The position numbers were made by a program, and so were the translations under genes. A stretch of 64,000 bases of DNA from contig JACGCN010000004.1 in assembly GCA_014905825.1 (NCBI GenBank), positions 1,674,001-1,738,000 of the forward strand. The letters run 5' to 3'. Positions 52,730 to 64,000 of this stretch are shown here, piece after piece. The DNA comes from Lyophyllum atratum (Eukaryota; Basidiomycota; Agaricomycetes; Agaricales; Lyophyllaceae). The notes beneath the pieces were generated by a model that had not been told where the DNA came from, searched no databases, and was given only the letters and a program-made list of their open reading frames with translations. How positions within the stretch are numbered: position 1 is the first letter of the stretch; each line of letters begins with the position of its first letter.

Positions 52730-53874
52730 TCATGAGTCGAAGGTCAGGCTGAGACCAACCTATGACAGGATAAATGAATGGTATGGCGTGATTGATGTCG
52801 AACTCACCTTGTGGGAAGCACCAACGGGGGACACATCGTTGAGCTTCTGGGTGTCCAGAGCAAGACCGAAGGCGGCCTTGACACCGGGGCGCAGGGACTG
52901 AGTGTAACCTATTGCGACGGTAAATAATATGACAGATAAATATCACATGGAGACGGACCGAGAGCAATGACACCAGAGTTGTTGATCTTGGCCTTGACGA
53001 AGGCAGCGGTGTCGAGGTAACTACGGAATCGAAGATCGTCAGAGGCGAACGTGTTAGTGGACATCATTAGAACTCACGCCTTGGCACCAACTTCAAGAGC
53101 AACACCACCATGGGTGGATTTGGAGTCATAGATGGCCTTGGCGCCAGCCTCGACGTCAGCGCTGACGCGGTGGTAGTAGCTTGCGCTGAAGGTCTTCAAG
53201 TTGTTGAGACCGTGAAGGGTGATGGCGTATTCAGGGGCGTTGTAGCCGACGGCAGCAGCGTAGCGGGTGACGTTGCCCTCCGTGACGTTGTAAGCAGCCT
53301 CAGCACCGACGAGGAATCCGTCACGGCCAATAACAGTGTCAGCAGTGAAAGTAGGGCCCTATTGTGAGATACTGTCAACAACTGTCTCTGGCAGGGCGAA
53401 GTAAGTCTTGCCTTGAAGAGGTCAAGGGCACCACGGGTGTGGACACCGGACTGCTTGTAGATGGCGTTTAGGAGAGCAGTCTTGGTGTTCTTCTCGGGAG
53501 AAAGGGAGGTTGCGATGTCGAGCTTGAGACCCTGAGCAATCTGGTTCTCGAGCTCCACCTGACTACGGAGGATGTTGGCAGTGGTCCATGTCTGGGTGAC
53601 GGTGAGGCCCTGTTTGCGGTTTGCCCATTTGGCCTCGATATCACCATGGATGACGTCGGAGGTAGCGGCGCGGTTGCCGCCGACCTTGAAAGAGACACCA
53701 GAGGGAGTGTTGGTCTTGACCTCAAGGGCAAATCCCTGGAAGGGGTAGTCCTTGCCAAGAAGGTCGTTGGACGACTTTCCGAGATCCTGTAGGGAGAAGG
53801 GTGAGCACCAGCTAGGTAATGCGGTGAAGACGACTGACCTTCCAGGAGGGGGGGACGGGCTGGGGGAGAGACAT
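52730..53874 (-). CDS. Mitochondrial outer membrane porin (VDAC)
   Basis: VDAC forms the 19-strand beta barrel that passes metabolites across the mitochondrial outer membrane. The start MSLPQPVPPSWKDLGKSS encodes the amphipathic N-terminal helix. Blocks in order are DLLGKDYPFQGFALEVKTNT, GVSFKVGGNRAAT, DIEAKWANRKQGLTVTQTW, ENQIAQGLKLDIATSLSP, GPTFTADTVIGRDGFLVGAE, HGLNNLKTFSASYYHRVS, INNSGVIALGYTQSLRPGVK, then SPVGASHK joined to VGLSLTFDS at the C-terminus. The GLK triplet typical of eukaryotic porins is present in QGLKLD. The last exon, ending at 52730, is only about 10 codons. All blocks occur without stops, so the gene looks intact. Confidence 0.93.
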
Positions 53875-54635
53875 GATGGTTTGTATGAAAAAGCGTTGGC
53901 GCGTTCAATGTGTCGTCAACAACCAAATATGAGGCGAGCACCGTGAGAACTTCTCGGTTTATGGGGCAGACCGGGTTCGAAGGTTCGACGGTGCCAGTGA
54001 CGTTGTTCTTCAACTTTACCAATAACTCCCTCCTGTGCTATTCTCCGTGTCTGTCTATTGCTATTGCTCTCATTGTGGCCGCTCCTTTATGGCCCTGAGG
54101 CAAATCTCGTCCGTGGCAAGGAGAGCATTCGTTTTGTTTCGTTGCCCCAACGTCTTGGTTCCACATGCCACAAACGTTCGCGTCTGACATGTTCGCAAAG
54201 CACGTGACTGTTATGAGCACACATCCGGCCCAATGGCGGGCGGAGCATCACCGTAGTGCCGTAGCATGCTGACAGGAGTACCGCGTCGTTCCTGTCGTCA
54301 GACAGCAGGGAGCGGAATCTGTGAGTACGACGCTATCGCATACAGTGGGAGAGGAGGAGGAGGGAGGAGGATAAGGATGACGTCAGTAAGTACAAGTAAA
54401 GTCTACAAGCCCGAGATGTACCAGTATCAAGCATGGCCATGAACTTAAACATCACATGAATCAGAACACTCCCTCGGTGTTGGGCGGTGCTTGACGACGA
54501 GAATGAGCTGTGATACTACGCGACGCGTCGTTCCCACGGAGGTCGTGTTATTTACCTTTATTTTGGCAGTGTTCAAGAAAGCGGCATCAATTGAACAGAG
54601 CAAGTCTCTTGTTCTCTGCGTCTGTACTTATAGCC
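53875..54635. other. Intergenic, divergent promoter region
   Basis: This separates the VDAC gene and the kinase gene, which face away from each other. A GAGGAGGAGGAGGGAGGAGG purine run lies at about 54351-54370. No gene is seen. Confidence 0.5.
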
Positions 54636-57600
54636 ATGGACCCCCTCAAGCCGCCTACGCCACCAACCGAATCTACTGACATATTCTCCCTCTCCGACCA
54701 AGTCCTGTCCGACAGGCTCACTTTCATCGAAGAGGCATGCTTCAACCACTGTCATTCTAGTTTACAGCCTAAATTAATTGCCCGCACTTTGCTTCCCTTT
54801 GTCAGATCGGCTTTGGCAATTGGGGTAGCGTCTGGCTGTGCCGTCCCAAACCAAGCACGAGCTCCCCTGGTGCAGACGGCCTGGCAAACGTCCCAGACCA
54901 GAAACTCGCCGTCAAGTTGGTTCATCGTTCAAAGACATCAACTACCGCTGCACGCGTCCGATCACTGTGGGTCTCATGGTACCTTCTGCGTCGAATGAGC
55001 CAGTTGACGCATGTAATTTATAGATGGAACGAGATGAAGATTGTCAGGACCTTCAAATCTGATCCTCACCCCTCCATTATTCCCTTTCATTCGTTTATCA
55101 TCACCCCTTCTTACGCGTTGATCACGATGTAGGTGTCTTTCTTTAACTCCCGAGGGTGTGCAGAAAGTATGTTGCGCCACTTGACGCGTAAATTCAATTC
55201 GTTTCACTCTTATTCGCAGACTCCTCCTTATGTCACACGGTACTGATCAAATTTATTCACCACAGGGCTTACCTTCCTACCCTCGTTCCAGTGGAAGTGG
55301 ACGAGATCAAAGCCCGTGGATGGTTCCGATTTCTGCTTTCCGGTGTAGAATTCCTGCACAGACGAGGCGTCGTTCACAATGACATCAAGTATGTTCCCTT
55401 AGGCATATGTATATGCCTTCCCTTAACACAGTGTCCAGGCCTGCAAACATCCTTCTCTCCTCCAAGAACATCCCTGTTCTTGTTGACTTTGGTTTCGCAG
55501 AGAAGTACGACGTCAAATCAACAACAGCCTTCCATAGCAACCTCTCGTACGGCACTCCAGAGGTAAGAGCATAAACTACAACCCGTTGATAGGCACCAAC
55601 CTTGCGTACTATAGTATCTATCACCGGAACGCGCGCGAGGCCTGCCCCATGATACCCGCAAGTCAGACATCTGGTCCCTTGGTGTGACGTTCTTCGAAAT
55701 CCTTGTTGGACGGACACCGTTCGAACACTCCGACGGCGAACAATTTACCACCAAAGAAGACTTGGAGAAGTACTGGTCTCGGACGGTGTGTTTTCTCGTC
55801 TTGTTCTACGTTTTCGAAGCGAGTTTCTTATCCCCGTATAGCTCCGGGGCAAGTGGGTGGGTGAATGGAAGATGTCACAGGGGATGGAGCGGATGTTGCG
55901 ACGGATGGTTGCGCCTAACGCGGATCTCCGATGCACCGCGACACAGGCGATGAACGATCCTTACTGGGCGTACCGGAAGGACTCCACAACACATAGTAAG
56001 TCGCTTGCTTGGGTCCTATGACTTGCGCTAACACATCACCCAGGACGATCCTCAAGCTATACATCGTCCATCGTGTTTGAGAAGGACATGTCGAAACTAA
56101 TGAATGTATCGCGGCCGTGCATAGTCGACGACGACCTTCCTGAGAGTCCGCCAGGGCTCGAGCCTCTCACGAAGCCATCGAAGGAGGATATTCAGTTACC
56201 CCAACTGACCCGGGCCAGGTCACAACCTAGAGTTGCCTCCGCTAAGCGTAAGTCGTAGCCCTTCTGTAAGGCGTACGTACATGAGAAGACAGGCTGAATT
56301 CATTCTTTTTCCTAGTGCGACCGCGAAAGCGCGCCCCGCCTATGGATTTGTCACCCGTCAAGGCCTCGCCGCCAAGCTCGCCATTCTCGTCTGCCGCAGG
56401 CAAGGAGAACATCAGGACATTCAACGCCTTCGCTGCCTCCACTTCGCGTAAACCCCTTGGAAACATCTCCGGCCGCGAGAATGTGCCCACGTCGCGGGTG
56501 GTGCCGAAGCCTTCGGGTGATCTGGTGAAGGACGTGCGCAGAGGCCGCGTGTTGGGTGACCTCACGCGGAATAGGAACACGGAGAACGTCGATGCGAGTG
56601 TGAGAGAAACGTCGGTGAAGGGGAAGAAGGACCCTGTGAGGGATCGTGTGAAGGAGTGGGAGAGGGAGAGAGAGAGGATGAGGGAGAGGGAGAGGTTGGA
56701 GGAGATTGAACGGGAAAGGGATGAGAAGGTTGAGCAGGAGAAAGAGAAGGAGAAGGGACCGGCACGGGAGTTCAACAAGGAGAACCGCCGTGTATCTCTG
56801 GTGCCAACGCCGCTGACGTCGCCTGTCGTATCGTCCTTTACTACTACAGGTAAAACTTATCTCTCCCTCATTACCGGTTGAAGACACTGACAAACTTGTA
56901 GGATCCTCGGAAGTCCCTCGCAGGTCGTCAATCAACGACTCTAATATCAACATCTTCAGGCACAACATTCGCAAATCTATCGGTGGGTCTCTTCTCTCTT
57001 TCTGGAGTTTCGCGGGCTCTTATTTGGCTTCTCTAGATAAAACCGTGAGGTTGTACAAGTCCTCCGCTATTGCGCAAGGGGCAGGCCGATCAACGCCTGC
57101 GTTGACATTGACTGCCGACCCCGAAGATGTAGCACTGACACGAGGAAAGAGTAATGACGCGTCCTGGGAAGACGACATCCTACTCCATAACGGTCAGTTC
57201 ACTCGCGAAACTTTGCTACACCATGCTCAAATCTGTCCGACCTCTACTAGCGCCTTCAGGTCTCCCTTCAGTGCGACATGCAGCCCACGATGAGCGTATC
57301 GCTGCTGACGCTAGAATGGACCGGATGACTATCTGGATGCGCAATGTTGAGAGTACGTTGTTCAGGTTCAGGTTCTGGTTTTCCCATCATGGCTCATGGA
57401 TGTTCTTTCCTTACAGAAGTCGTTGAGGATGCGCGACAGACGTTTGCATCTTCATCGACGCACGAGCTCACAACCCTTCCATCTCTGCCTGTTGCTCCTC
57501 TCTCCCGCTCCCACAGCCGTACCAACCGATCATCTCGACTACCGCGAAAAGCCCTCGCCGCGAGCCAGATCTTCGCGCACGAGAACGACCAAAGTGCCTT

Positions 57601-58554
57601 GGACCTATCCAATGCCACCGGCGCCTACGCCACTGCTAACGACGCGTCTGCGGACCGCAGTCAATTGCCACTCTTGGAGATCCACACCACTCCCTCGCGA
57701 AAACGCAGGGCTACGGTGTCGATATGCTCGCCTGAGAAGGCGCCGCAGACCCCGCTGAACCTCGACGTTGAGTCTGGCTCGCCCTCGAAGCGTAGGGAGA
57801 AGAGCAAGTCGCATGGGAACTTGAAGTTGTTCCAATTACACATCGCTCCTGTCTCGATGCTTGAGGCGGAGCTGAATAAGCGTGAGCCAGCGCCTGACTG
57901 CCTGCTGCGTGAGGTACTTACGCACTTTTTTTTCCAGCGGAATTACCGGCTTCTGCCCATCGCCTTTCGCAGGTGTTGGATAGCAGCTTATTCATTGCAC
58001 CACCAATGACCCCAAGGCCCACGTCGAGCCCGCGCGAGGAAGATCTGGATATGCGAGACATATCGATCGTCCATGGTTCTGCTTCATTCAACGACTTGAC
58101 GTCGTCCCCGTTCCACGTTGAGCCCTATCCCTCACGGAAGCCCAGCGCTCTGAGCATGCAGGCGCCTGATACACCCAGCCAACGACGCGTCGAAGGTGTC
58201 TATGATCGCTTCCTTATGGCGACTTCGGGCGTGAAGCGCCTGGGGAAGGGGTACCAGTCGGATAATGTGGGCCCGGTGGCTAGTACGCTTCCGCTCGGCC
58301 CCAAGTCGGATAATCACCGCGTGTTCCATTCGACGCGCAGGCCTATGCCTCCGCCGGTGTCGAGTGAGGACCAGAGGAGGACGGTTTCTGTGGATGAGCT
58401 TGGGGTTGTTGGTCGCCACTCGCCTGGTCCTGGCGCGGATGGGCATACGGTGTTGAAGGAGGATGGGAACACTACTGTTGGGCTCATGCGGCGTGCGTAT
58501 AAAGCGATTGTGCCTGGTAAGACGACCTCGAGGAGGATGTCGCGCGTTGCTTGA
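54636..58554 (+). CDS. Ser/Thr protein kinase with long basic disordered tail
   Basis: A multi-exon gene beginning [18 protein letters not shown]. The kinase domain shows the glycine loop [14 protein letters not shown], the VAIK-type Lys in [11 protein letters not shown], the catalytic loop [17 protein letters not shown] (HND in place of HRD), DFG in [12 protein letters not shown], an activation segment with LSYGTPEYLSPE, and the F helix [20 protein letters not shown]. The remaining ~750 residues are disordered and basic, with a coiled-coil/charged run ([19 protein letters not shown]) and SP/TP sites such as [12 protein letters not shown]. The first intron appears to use a GC donor (GAG|GCATGC) with a TTGTCAG acceptor. 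Asn replacing Arg in the HRD motif suggests an activation-loop phosphorylation-independent kinase. The subfamily is not determined. Confidence 0.85.
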
Positions 58555-59614
58555 TTTGTTCGTTCTGGTTATGTTTTTGTTTTTTTTTATCTCTCTTTAT
58601 CGTTCATCTCTTTATCGTTGCTGTCTATATACCTTGCCCGTCTCCCGTTCGTTTCCGCCGTGCCATGTACCAACTATTGTCCGCTCTTTGTTCACTGTGT
58701 CTACTTTTCCTCGTCTTCCCTGCTTGCATTGCTCTCGAGCCTTCCTCATCATTAACCTTTATCGTCGTTCATCTCATCTCATCTCATCTTACCTCATCTT
58801 CTCATTATCTCTCCCTCTCATCACCTGCTATATATTACTGCTATCGCGTTTTCTCGCTCATGACCCCGCCCACGCTCCCCTTTCCGCATCGCTAGTACCT
58901 ACTGGAACTTGGTTTGCATCCCCCTCCTAACGAGTCCCCGCGCTGAGTCTTTGGACTCACTGCCACGAGCTACGTACGAGTCGTAACAAAAAGTTGTTAT
59001 TTCTATTTTACGCATCTTCACGTTATATCACGCTTACGAGGTTCTTGCTTTCAATGCATACGTCTTTATTTCTGCTTGCATATCCTGCGCTCGATGGTTT
59101 TTTTGTGATTATGATTATGACGGTATGCTAATGCCAACTTGAATACAAGTACTCAGATCTGGCTTTCGAATGTCCACTTGCTTCGCCCTTCCGCACAGTT
59201 TCAGTGCCATGATTAGCGCTCCACACATTTGGTAGCTTCTTGAAGGCTTGAGCTCCATTCTGACCACTGCTGATCTGGTCTTTATCGGTCAATGCAGTCC
59301 TCTTGCCTCCCTGCGACCTCTGAACTTATGATGCTGTTTTACTCCGTGACAGCTATATCATATGAGTATCCCAATGTGGTAGACGATGTATCCCAGACGA
59401 GTGAGTATGCTCCTAGCGAATCTCCTGGATGATCACTAATTCAAATTCGCCTTTATGGCTAAGAAGATATGTACGTCCATTTTCTATCACATGTTACTTC
59501 TCCCCCCGCTCGATCAAGGTAGTGGGTATCGTATGTTCAGACTTCAAATTATATACCTGAAAGGAGAAAATGCGGGGAAAGAAGGATGCCAAAAGAGCCC
59601 TGCCATACACTCCT
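58555..59614. other. Intergenic with CATCT/TTTAT low-complexity runs
   Basis: This is the 3' flank of the kinase and of the convergent laccase gene. A CTCATCTCATCTCATCT run lies at about 58771-58787. No gene is recognised. Confidence 0.5.
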
Positions 59615-61785
59615 TTAAAGTTGGTCTGGAGTCAATGAATCGTATCGGGGGCAAAGTTTGGCCCAGGCGTCTAGATAACCCACACTGTTAGATGTGCAGG
59701 GCAGCCACGGCGGATTACTTACCAGGAGTTGGGTTCTTAGCCTTCGTGCCCGGGATGTCTTCAGCAAAAACGACTGCGAGACCCCTACATATATTAAATC
59801 ATCCGTAAGTGATCAAATTCCTTGAGACTTTCGGTAAAGGTACGCACAATTCAAGATGCCAGTCAATGTGACTTCATAACAGACAGATGTGAGTACGACG
59901 AGTCGAAATATGATGCAAATATCGTACCAATGCAAGAACCATGGCCCAGCATTATCAGTTACAAATCGAATTGTTGCGTTTCCATCTGCGACACCGGTGT
60001 TGACGGTATCACGACGGACGGGATTGACGTAGTTGTACGTCGTGCTATCTCCACTTCGTACGACGGAGAAAGAGTGCTTTTCGAGACGTAAGGATCTGAA
60101 CAAGAGAAAACGACGAAAAAGACGTACACCGTGGAGATGGAAGGGATGCTTAGAATTGATACTATCAGCAAATTTCACGTAGCGCAGACAGAAACTTCTT
60201 ACAGGTCCACCGAGTTCGAAAGCAGAGCCGGGCAACGTCAGTTCGATTACCTTATTCGCGGGCAGCTCATAATAGCTTCCTTGTGGTAACAAGTCTTGAG
60301 CGCTCTGAGCCCCGCTAAGAATTTGTAGGAGGGCAGGAACAGTAGGTGGGGTAAAAGAAGCGCCATTCATAGTGTAGTGGAGGGCAGTGAAGTCGAAGTC
60401 GTGCTTGATGACCAGGTTAACATCGGCCCCACCGACGAATGGAAGCCCGGGCGCAGCAGGATTCGTTAAAGCGTGCAAGTTGACCTCCTTGAAGGGGTTG
60501 CTGGTAGATGATGTGGTCGCGGGATCCTGGAGAGCAGCACTTGCGTATCTGAGAATGGCCGAGTTCCTACCGCCATCGAATCCTGGGAAGCCTCGGGCGT
60601 CAGGATCTGCGCGGATCCAGTAGTTTCCGATCGGTTGATCTGCATTCATGACGACGGAGTAACGTTGACCAGCGTAGATCTGTATCGAATCGACATTGAG
60701 AGGAGCGGTATTCTCTCCGTCAGCTTCGATAATTGTGAAGGTGTGCCCATCGATGGAGAAGACGAAGTTTGTATCGCAGGACATCGCGATGATGCGGAAA
60801 CGGTATCTTCTACCTTTCGTGACGTTGACGACGGATAGTGGAACTGCAGTCCCGTTAACGTAGCGCCCCTTCCCGTTAATCAGTGTCGAGTACGGTGTAG
60901 AGGGTATCCCGGTTTCATCAGCAACTTTGGCGGGCTCATGATACCTAGGTAATTGTAAGTTCGATACCCACCACAGACAGGACTGGACAGCAGACGAACC
61001 AGTCTGACAAGGTGAGGACGGTAGATTCTGGGTGAATACCAACCGAAATGGTGAGCAAAGTGTAAGTTACAAGAGGGGGCTCATAGCTTACCATCATCGA
61101 CATCATACTTGCTTCTATGGGGATCGTTAGGATCATAGACAATGAAGGGTCCTCTTAATCCATCGCAATATTGAGTCGCTAATCGACAATAAGGACGAGC
61201 AATATCAAAGGAAATATCTAGAACTCACCAAGATGGGAGTGATACCAGAATGTACCAGCTTGGTTCGGGACCGAAAAGTCGTATAGGAAGGAATCATTTG
61301 CTGCAATCGGGCACTGTGTCACGAATGCCGCTCCATCGGCCCAATTGGTTGTGTTCTGGTAGATACCATGCCAATGCTGCAACAACGTTAAATAGGCGCT
61401 CATAAGGCCTGGGATGGGAGACTTACAATACTCGTGCTTCGCAGCATGGTCGGATCGGTAAGGCTGTCAATGACATTAATCTTGAACCTATCCCCCTGGT
61501 TCTGGCATCAATATCCCAGTAGTACTACACGAGTCGCGCAACATGCCTTGTCTCCTCGAATGACTGGTCCAGGGAAGATTCCGTTAGCAAGTACGGTGCT
61601 GTAGGCCATATTCGTGACTAAGCATTGACAGACGACGAGATGTGGACTGACGATCGAGTGAACCCATCGGGGCTGATAACAACATTCTTGATAGTTAGGT
61701 CGGTTGATGGCCCGATCGCCATCGCCTGCGTACTGGGAAGGAGCGAAAGCGCAGAAGCGCCTAAGAGAAGGATCGTACTCAGCAT
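59615..61785 (-). CDS. Laccase (multicopper oxidase), copy 1
   Basis: A secreted fungal laccase, oxidising phenols with reduction of oxygen to water. The start [20 protein letters not shown] is the signal peptide, followed by [19 protein letters not shown]. Copper-binding segments are [15 protein letters not shown] and GTFWYHSHL (domain 1), then HPFHLHG and CHIDWHLEL in domain 3; the last Cys-His pair is made by splicing TG to TCAC. Domain 2 is in a long exon with [10 protein letters not shown] and [13 protein letters not shown] strands. The end is [22 protein letters not shown], choosing the acceptor that keeps frame. About ten introns interrupt it. No disabling change is seen. It is followed upstream by a second laccase in the same orientation. 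Confidence 0.9.
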
Positions 61786-62612
61786 GGCCAATGGGTCAAT
61801 GAATGAGGGAGACCATACGAACACAGCGTCTGGCTTTAATACATTTTCAGGTTGCCAAATTCTTACCTTGCCTTCTCTGATACTAATCGTCATCGTCGAC
61901 AAGCGAACCCTGAAACAATCTGTCAAACAGGAAATTTTAGTGACTTGTTCAAGGCCTGACAGAATCGTGAGAGCCAAGGGTATGGTCCGAGCGGCAGGGT
62001 GAGCGGCTTTCAGTGTCTATCCCAAGATATCGCGGACAGATTCCAGCATATCGCCACGGATTAGAGAGCCCTCACTAACTATCAGGTCAAGGAGGAGGGC
62101 GTTGCAAGCCAGCGGTGGGAAGTGTTTTGATCAATATCAAGCTGAGTTCCGCCACCAGCGGTAGGACCGAGGATAACCATCCAGCTATGACCCTAGGGAC
62201 GAGTTATTGCATGGCGCATCACAGCGCACATGTGCTCCAGAGAGCAGCAGGTAGTTTTATCAAGTCTGAAGGGATCCGAACCAGGCGGACCCTGGAGGAA
62301 ACAAATTTGCGTGGGGGGTTTGGTGGGGACCGAGGTAGAAAGAATGTGGGTCGCGAGAATGATGAACTGAGATTAAGTAACGGCCCAAGTGACAAATGCT
62401 CTGGAGGTGTAGCCGCACTAGGTTATTAGAATGCTTGGTTTCATTAGCTGTGCGCGACATATAGGCTTGGTATGCTTAAAGTTTCTGTGACTATGACTGG
62501 AAGCTAGCTAGGCAGGTAATGACGTCAGTCTTCTCACGTACTTATATAGTAAGGGATGGTAAACGGTCATTGGAGATATCCTGTAAACCAGTGTCAACCC
62601 TTGCAGCGTATA
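61786..62612. other. Intergenic between tandem laccases
   Basis: About 830 bp that includes the promoter of laccase copy 1 and the 3' flank of copy 2. No gene is recognised; CTTATATAG at about 62542 could be the 3' flank or a distal promoter element. Confidence 0.5.
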
Positions 62613-64000
62613 TCAGAGCTGGTCGGGCGTCGAGGAGTTATACTTAGGGCAGAGCTTGTCCCAAGATTCTAGATATGAAAGAAGTTAGCGAACGCCGGGT
62701 ATTTCCACGTAGAAACGATTCCCACCCGGCACAGGGTTTTTCGCCTTAGTGTGCGCGGTGTCCTCGGCGAAGACGAGGGCAAGGCCTCTACAAAAAGGTC
62801 ATTGATAAGTATCGGTTGAGGCAGGGCAAGATCATCATCACGTACAATTCGAGATGCCAGTCAATGTGGCTAGGCGTGAGCCATCAGTAGTGTCGACAGA
62901 ACGTATAGGTGGGAAATGGCGTACCAGTGCAGGAACCAGGGACCGGCATTATCAGTGACAAAACGTATCGTCGCGTTTCCGTCTGCTAAACCTGTATTAA
63001 CGGTGTCGCGTCGGACGGGATCCAAGTAGTTGTATTCAGAACTGCCGCCACTCCGTACGACAGAGAAAGAATGCTAAGAGTAGCATTTTAGCGAGGAGTT
63101 TATCTAGAGTTATGAAGAACCTACACCATGAAGATGGAAAGGATGCTAATTTGTAAAGGTGCATCGTCAGCAATGGTTCAGGCGGCGAGCGGCAGGCACT
63201 TACGGGACCACCAAGTTCTACACCGGTTCCAGGTAGCGATAGTTCGATGACTTTGTTTGGAGGTAAGGAATGTACGCTTCCTTTGGGTAGGAGATCGCGC
63301 GCGTCTTGAGTCCCGCTAAGGATTTGAAGGAGGACTGGTACCGTAGGCGGAATAAATGGCGCTCCGTTCATCTCATAGTGGAAAGACGTGGCATTGAAGG
63401 TGTGTACAATGTTGAGATTCACGTCTGCGCCGCCTTTCCATGGCTTCCCAGGCGCTTTGGGGCTGTACAAAGCATGAAGGTCGACTTCTTTCAGCAGGTT
63501 TGCGACACGGTAGTTAGTGGTAGGATCCGTAGCGGGTGCACCGGCGTATCGGAGAATAGCCGAATTCCTGCCACCATCGAAGCCGGGGACGCTTCTGATA
63601 TCCGGATTGGCACGAACCCAGTAGTTGCCGACCGGTTGGTTGGCAGTCATGATGACTGAATAACGCTGGCCGGCGTAGATCTGGAGGGCATCCACCACAA
63701 GGGGGCGAGTGTATTCGCCGTCGGCTTCAATGACCGTGAAGGTGTGGTTATCGATGTGGAATTCAAAGGAGGAATCGCAAGACATGGCGATGATACGGAA
63801 TCGGTATCGTTTGTTCTTCTCCACATTGATAACGGACAGTGGTGCAGCAGTGCCATTAACAGCGCGGCCCTTTCCGTTGATGAGTGTCGCTTGAGACATC
63901 AAAGGCAACCCTCCGTTTGCCGCAGGAGCATAATCATGATACCTAAGATAGTATGAGCTAAGAATACTATAAAGGACGGGTGTTGAAACCCACCAGTCTG
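62613..64000 (-). CDS. Laccase (multicopper oxidase), copy 2, 5' end outside the window
   Basis: This is the C-terminal two thirds of a second laccase in tandem with the first. Domain 2 strands match copy 1 closely, for example [59 protein letters not shown] and [15 protein letters not shown]. The trinuclear/T1 site segments follow in small exons, including CHIDWHLEL near 62850-62880, then [19 protein letters not shown] and [17 protein letters not shown], ending at TGA 62613-62615. Copy 1 and copy 2 share the intron before the last exon and the SxTPDQL ending, so they arose by tandem duplication. Domain 1 and the signal peptide lie beyond base 64000. Confidence 0.9.

Overview
The window is nuclear DNA of a mushroom-forming basidiomycete (Agaricomycetes). 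The evidence is dense genes with many 50-60 nt GT-AG introns, tandem laccases, a basidiomycete-type MOB2 kinase activator, an intron-containing tRNA-Lys and Ty3/chromovirus and Ngaro-type retroelements. The species cannot be named from the sequence. Most genes lack a symbol because only the family is recognisable.

Layout. 1-21.3 kb is ordinary gene space with some decay. It holds the 5' part of a RanGAP gene, an APH-like phosphotransferase, a small unknown gene, a rearranged HAK-transporter/amidase relic, two tandem MOB2 genes, a GPI-anchored cupredoxin, a phosphopantothenoylcysteine decarboxylase, a degenerate repeated stretch, tRNA-Lys(UUU), a secreted/membrane unknown, a mitochondrial unknown, a small Cys-rich secreted protein and a homeodomain protein. 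21.8-41.4 kb is one nested transposon block. A Ngaro-type tyrosine-recombinase retroelement on the minus strand has the split repeats A1...B1-A2-B2. A 12.9 kb chromovirus with identical 453-bp LTRs is inserted at its gag/RT region, and a 737-bp hAT-like MITE is inserted in its RNase H. Both insertions have target-site duplications (5 bp and 8 bp), and removing them restores the Ngaro reading frame. The chromovirus carries an unusual extra 1,114-codon ORF whose stop codon lies inside the 3' LTR.

41.7-64 kb returns to gene space: a multi-pass transporter-like protein, an aquaglyceroporin, a GCFC/PAXBP1-type splicing factor divergently paired with a Rad60-SLD (SUMO-like) protein, the mRNA-capping RNA triphosphatase, the mitochondrial porin VDAC, a Ser/Thr kinase with a long basic tail, and two tandem laccases, the second running off the window.

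No operon-like or defence system is apparent. Genes are individually spliced, and I infer splice sites from GT-AG signals plus reading-frame and family continuity. The most unusual material is the nested retroelement block, especially the extra chromovirus ORF, the hairpin repeats before it, and the 6-bp AGATGA core shared by the Ngaro termini.
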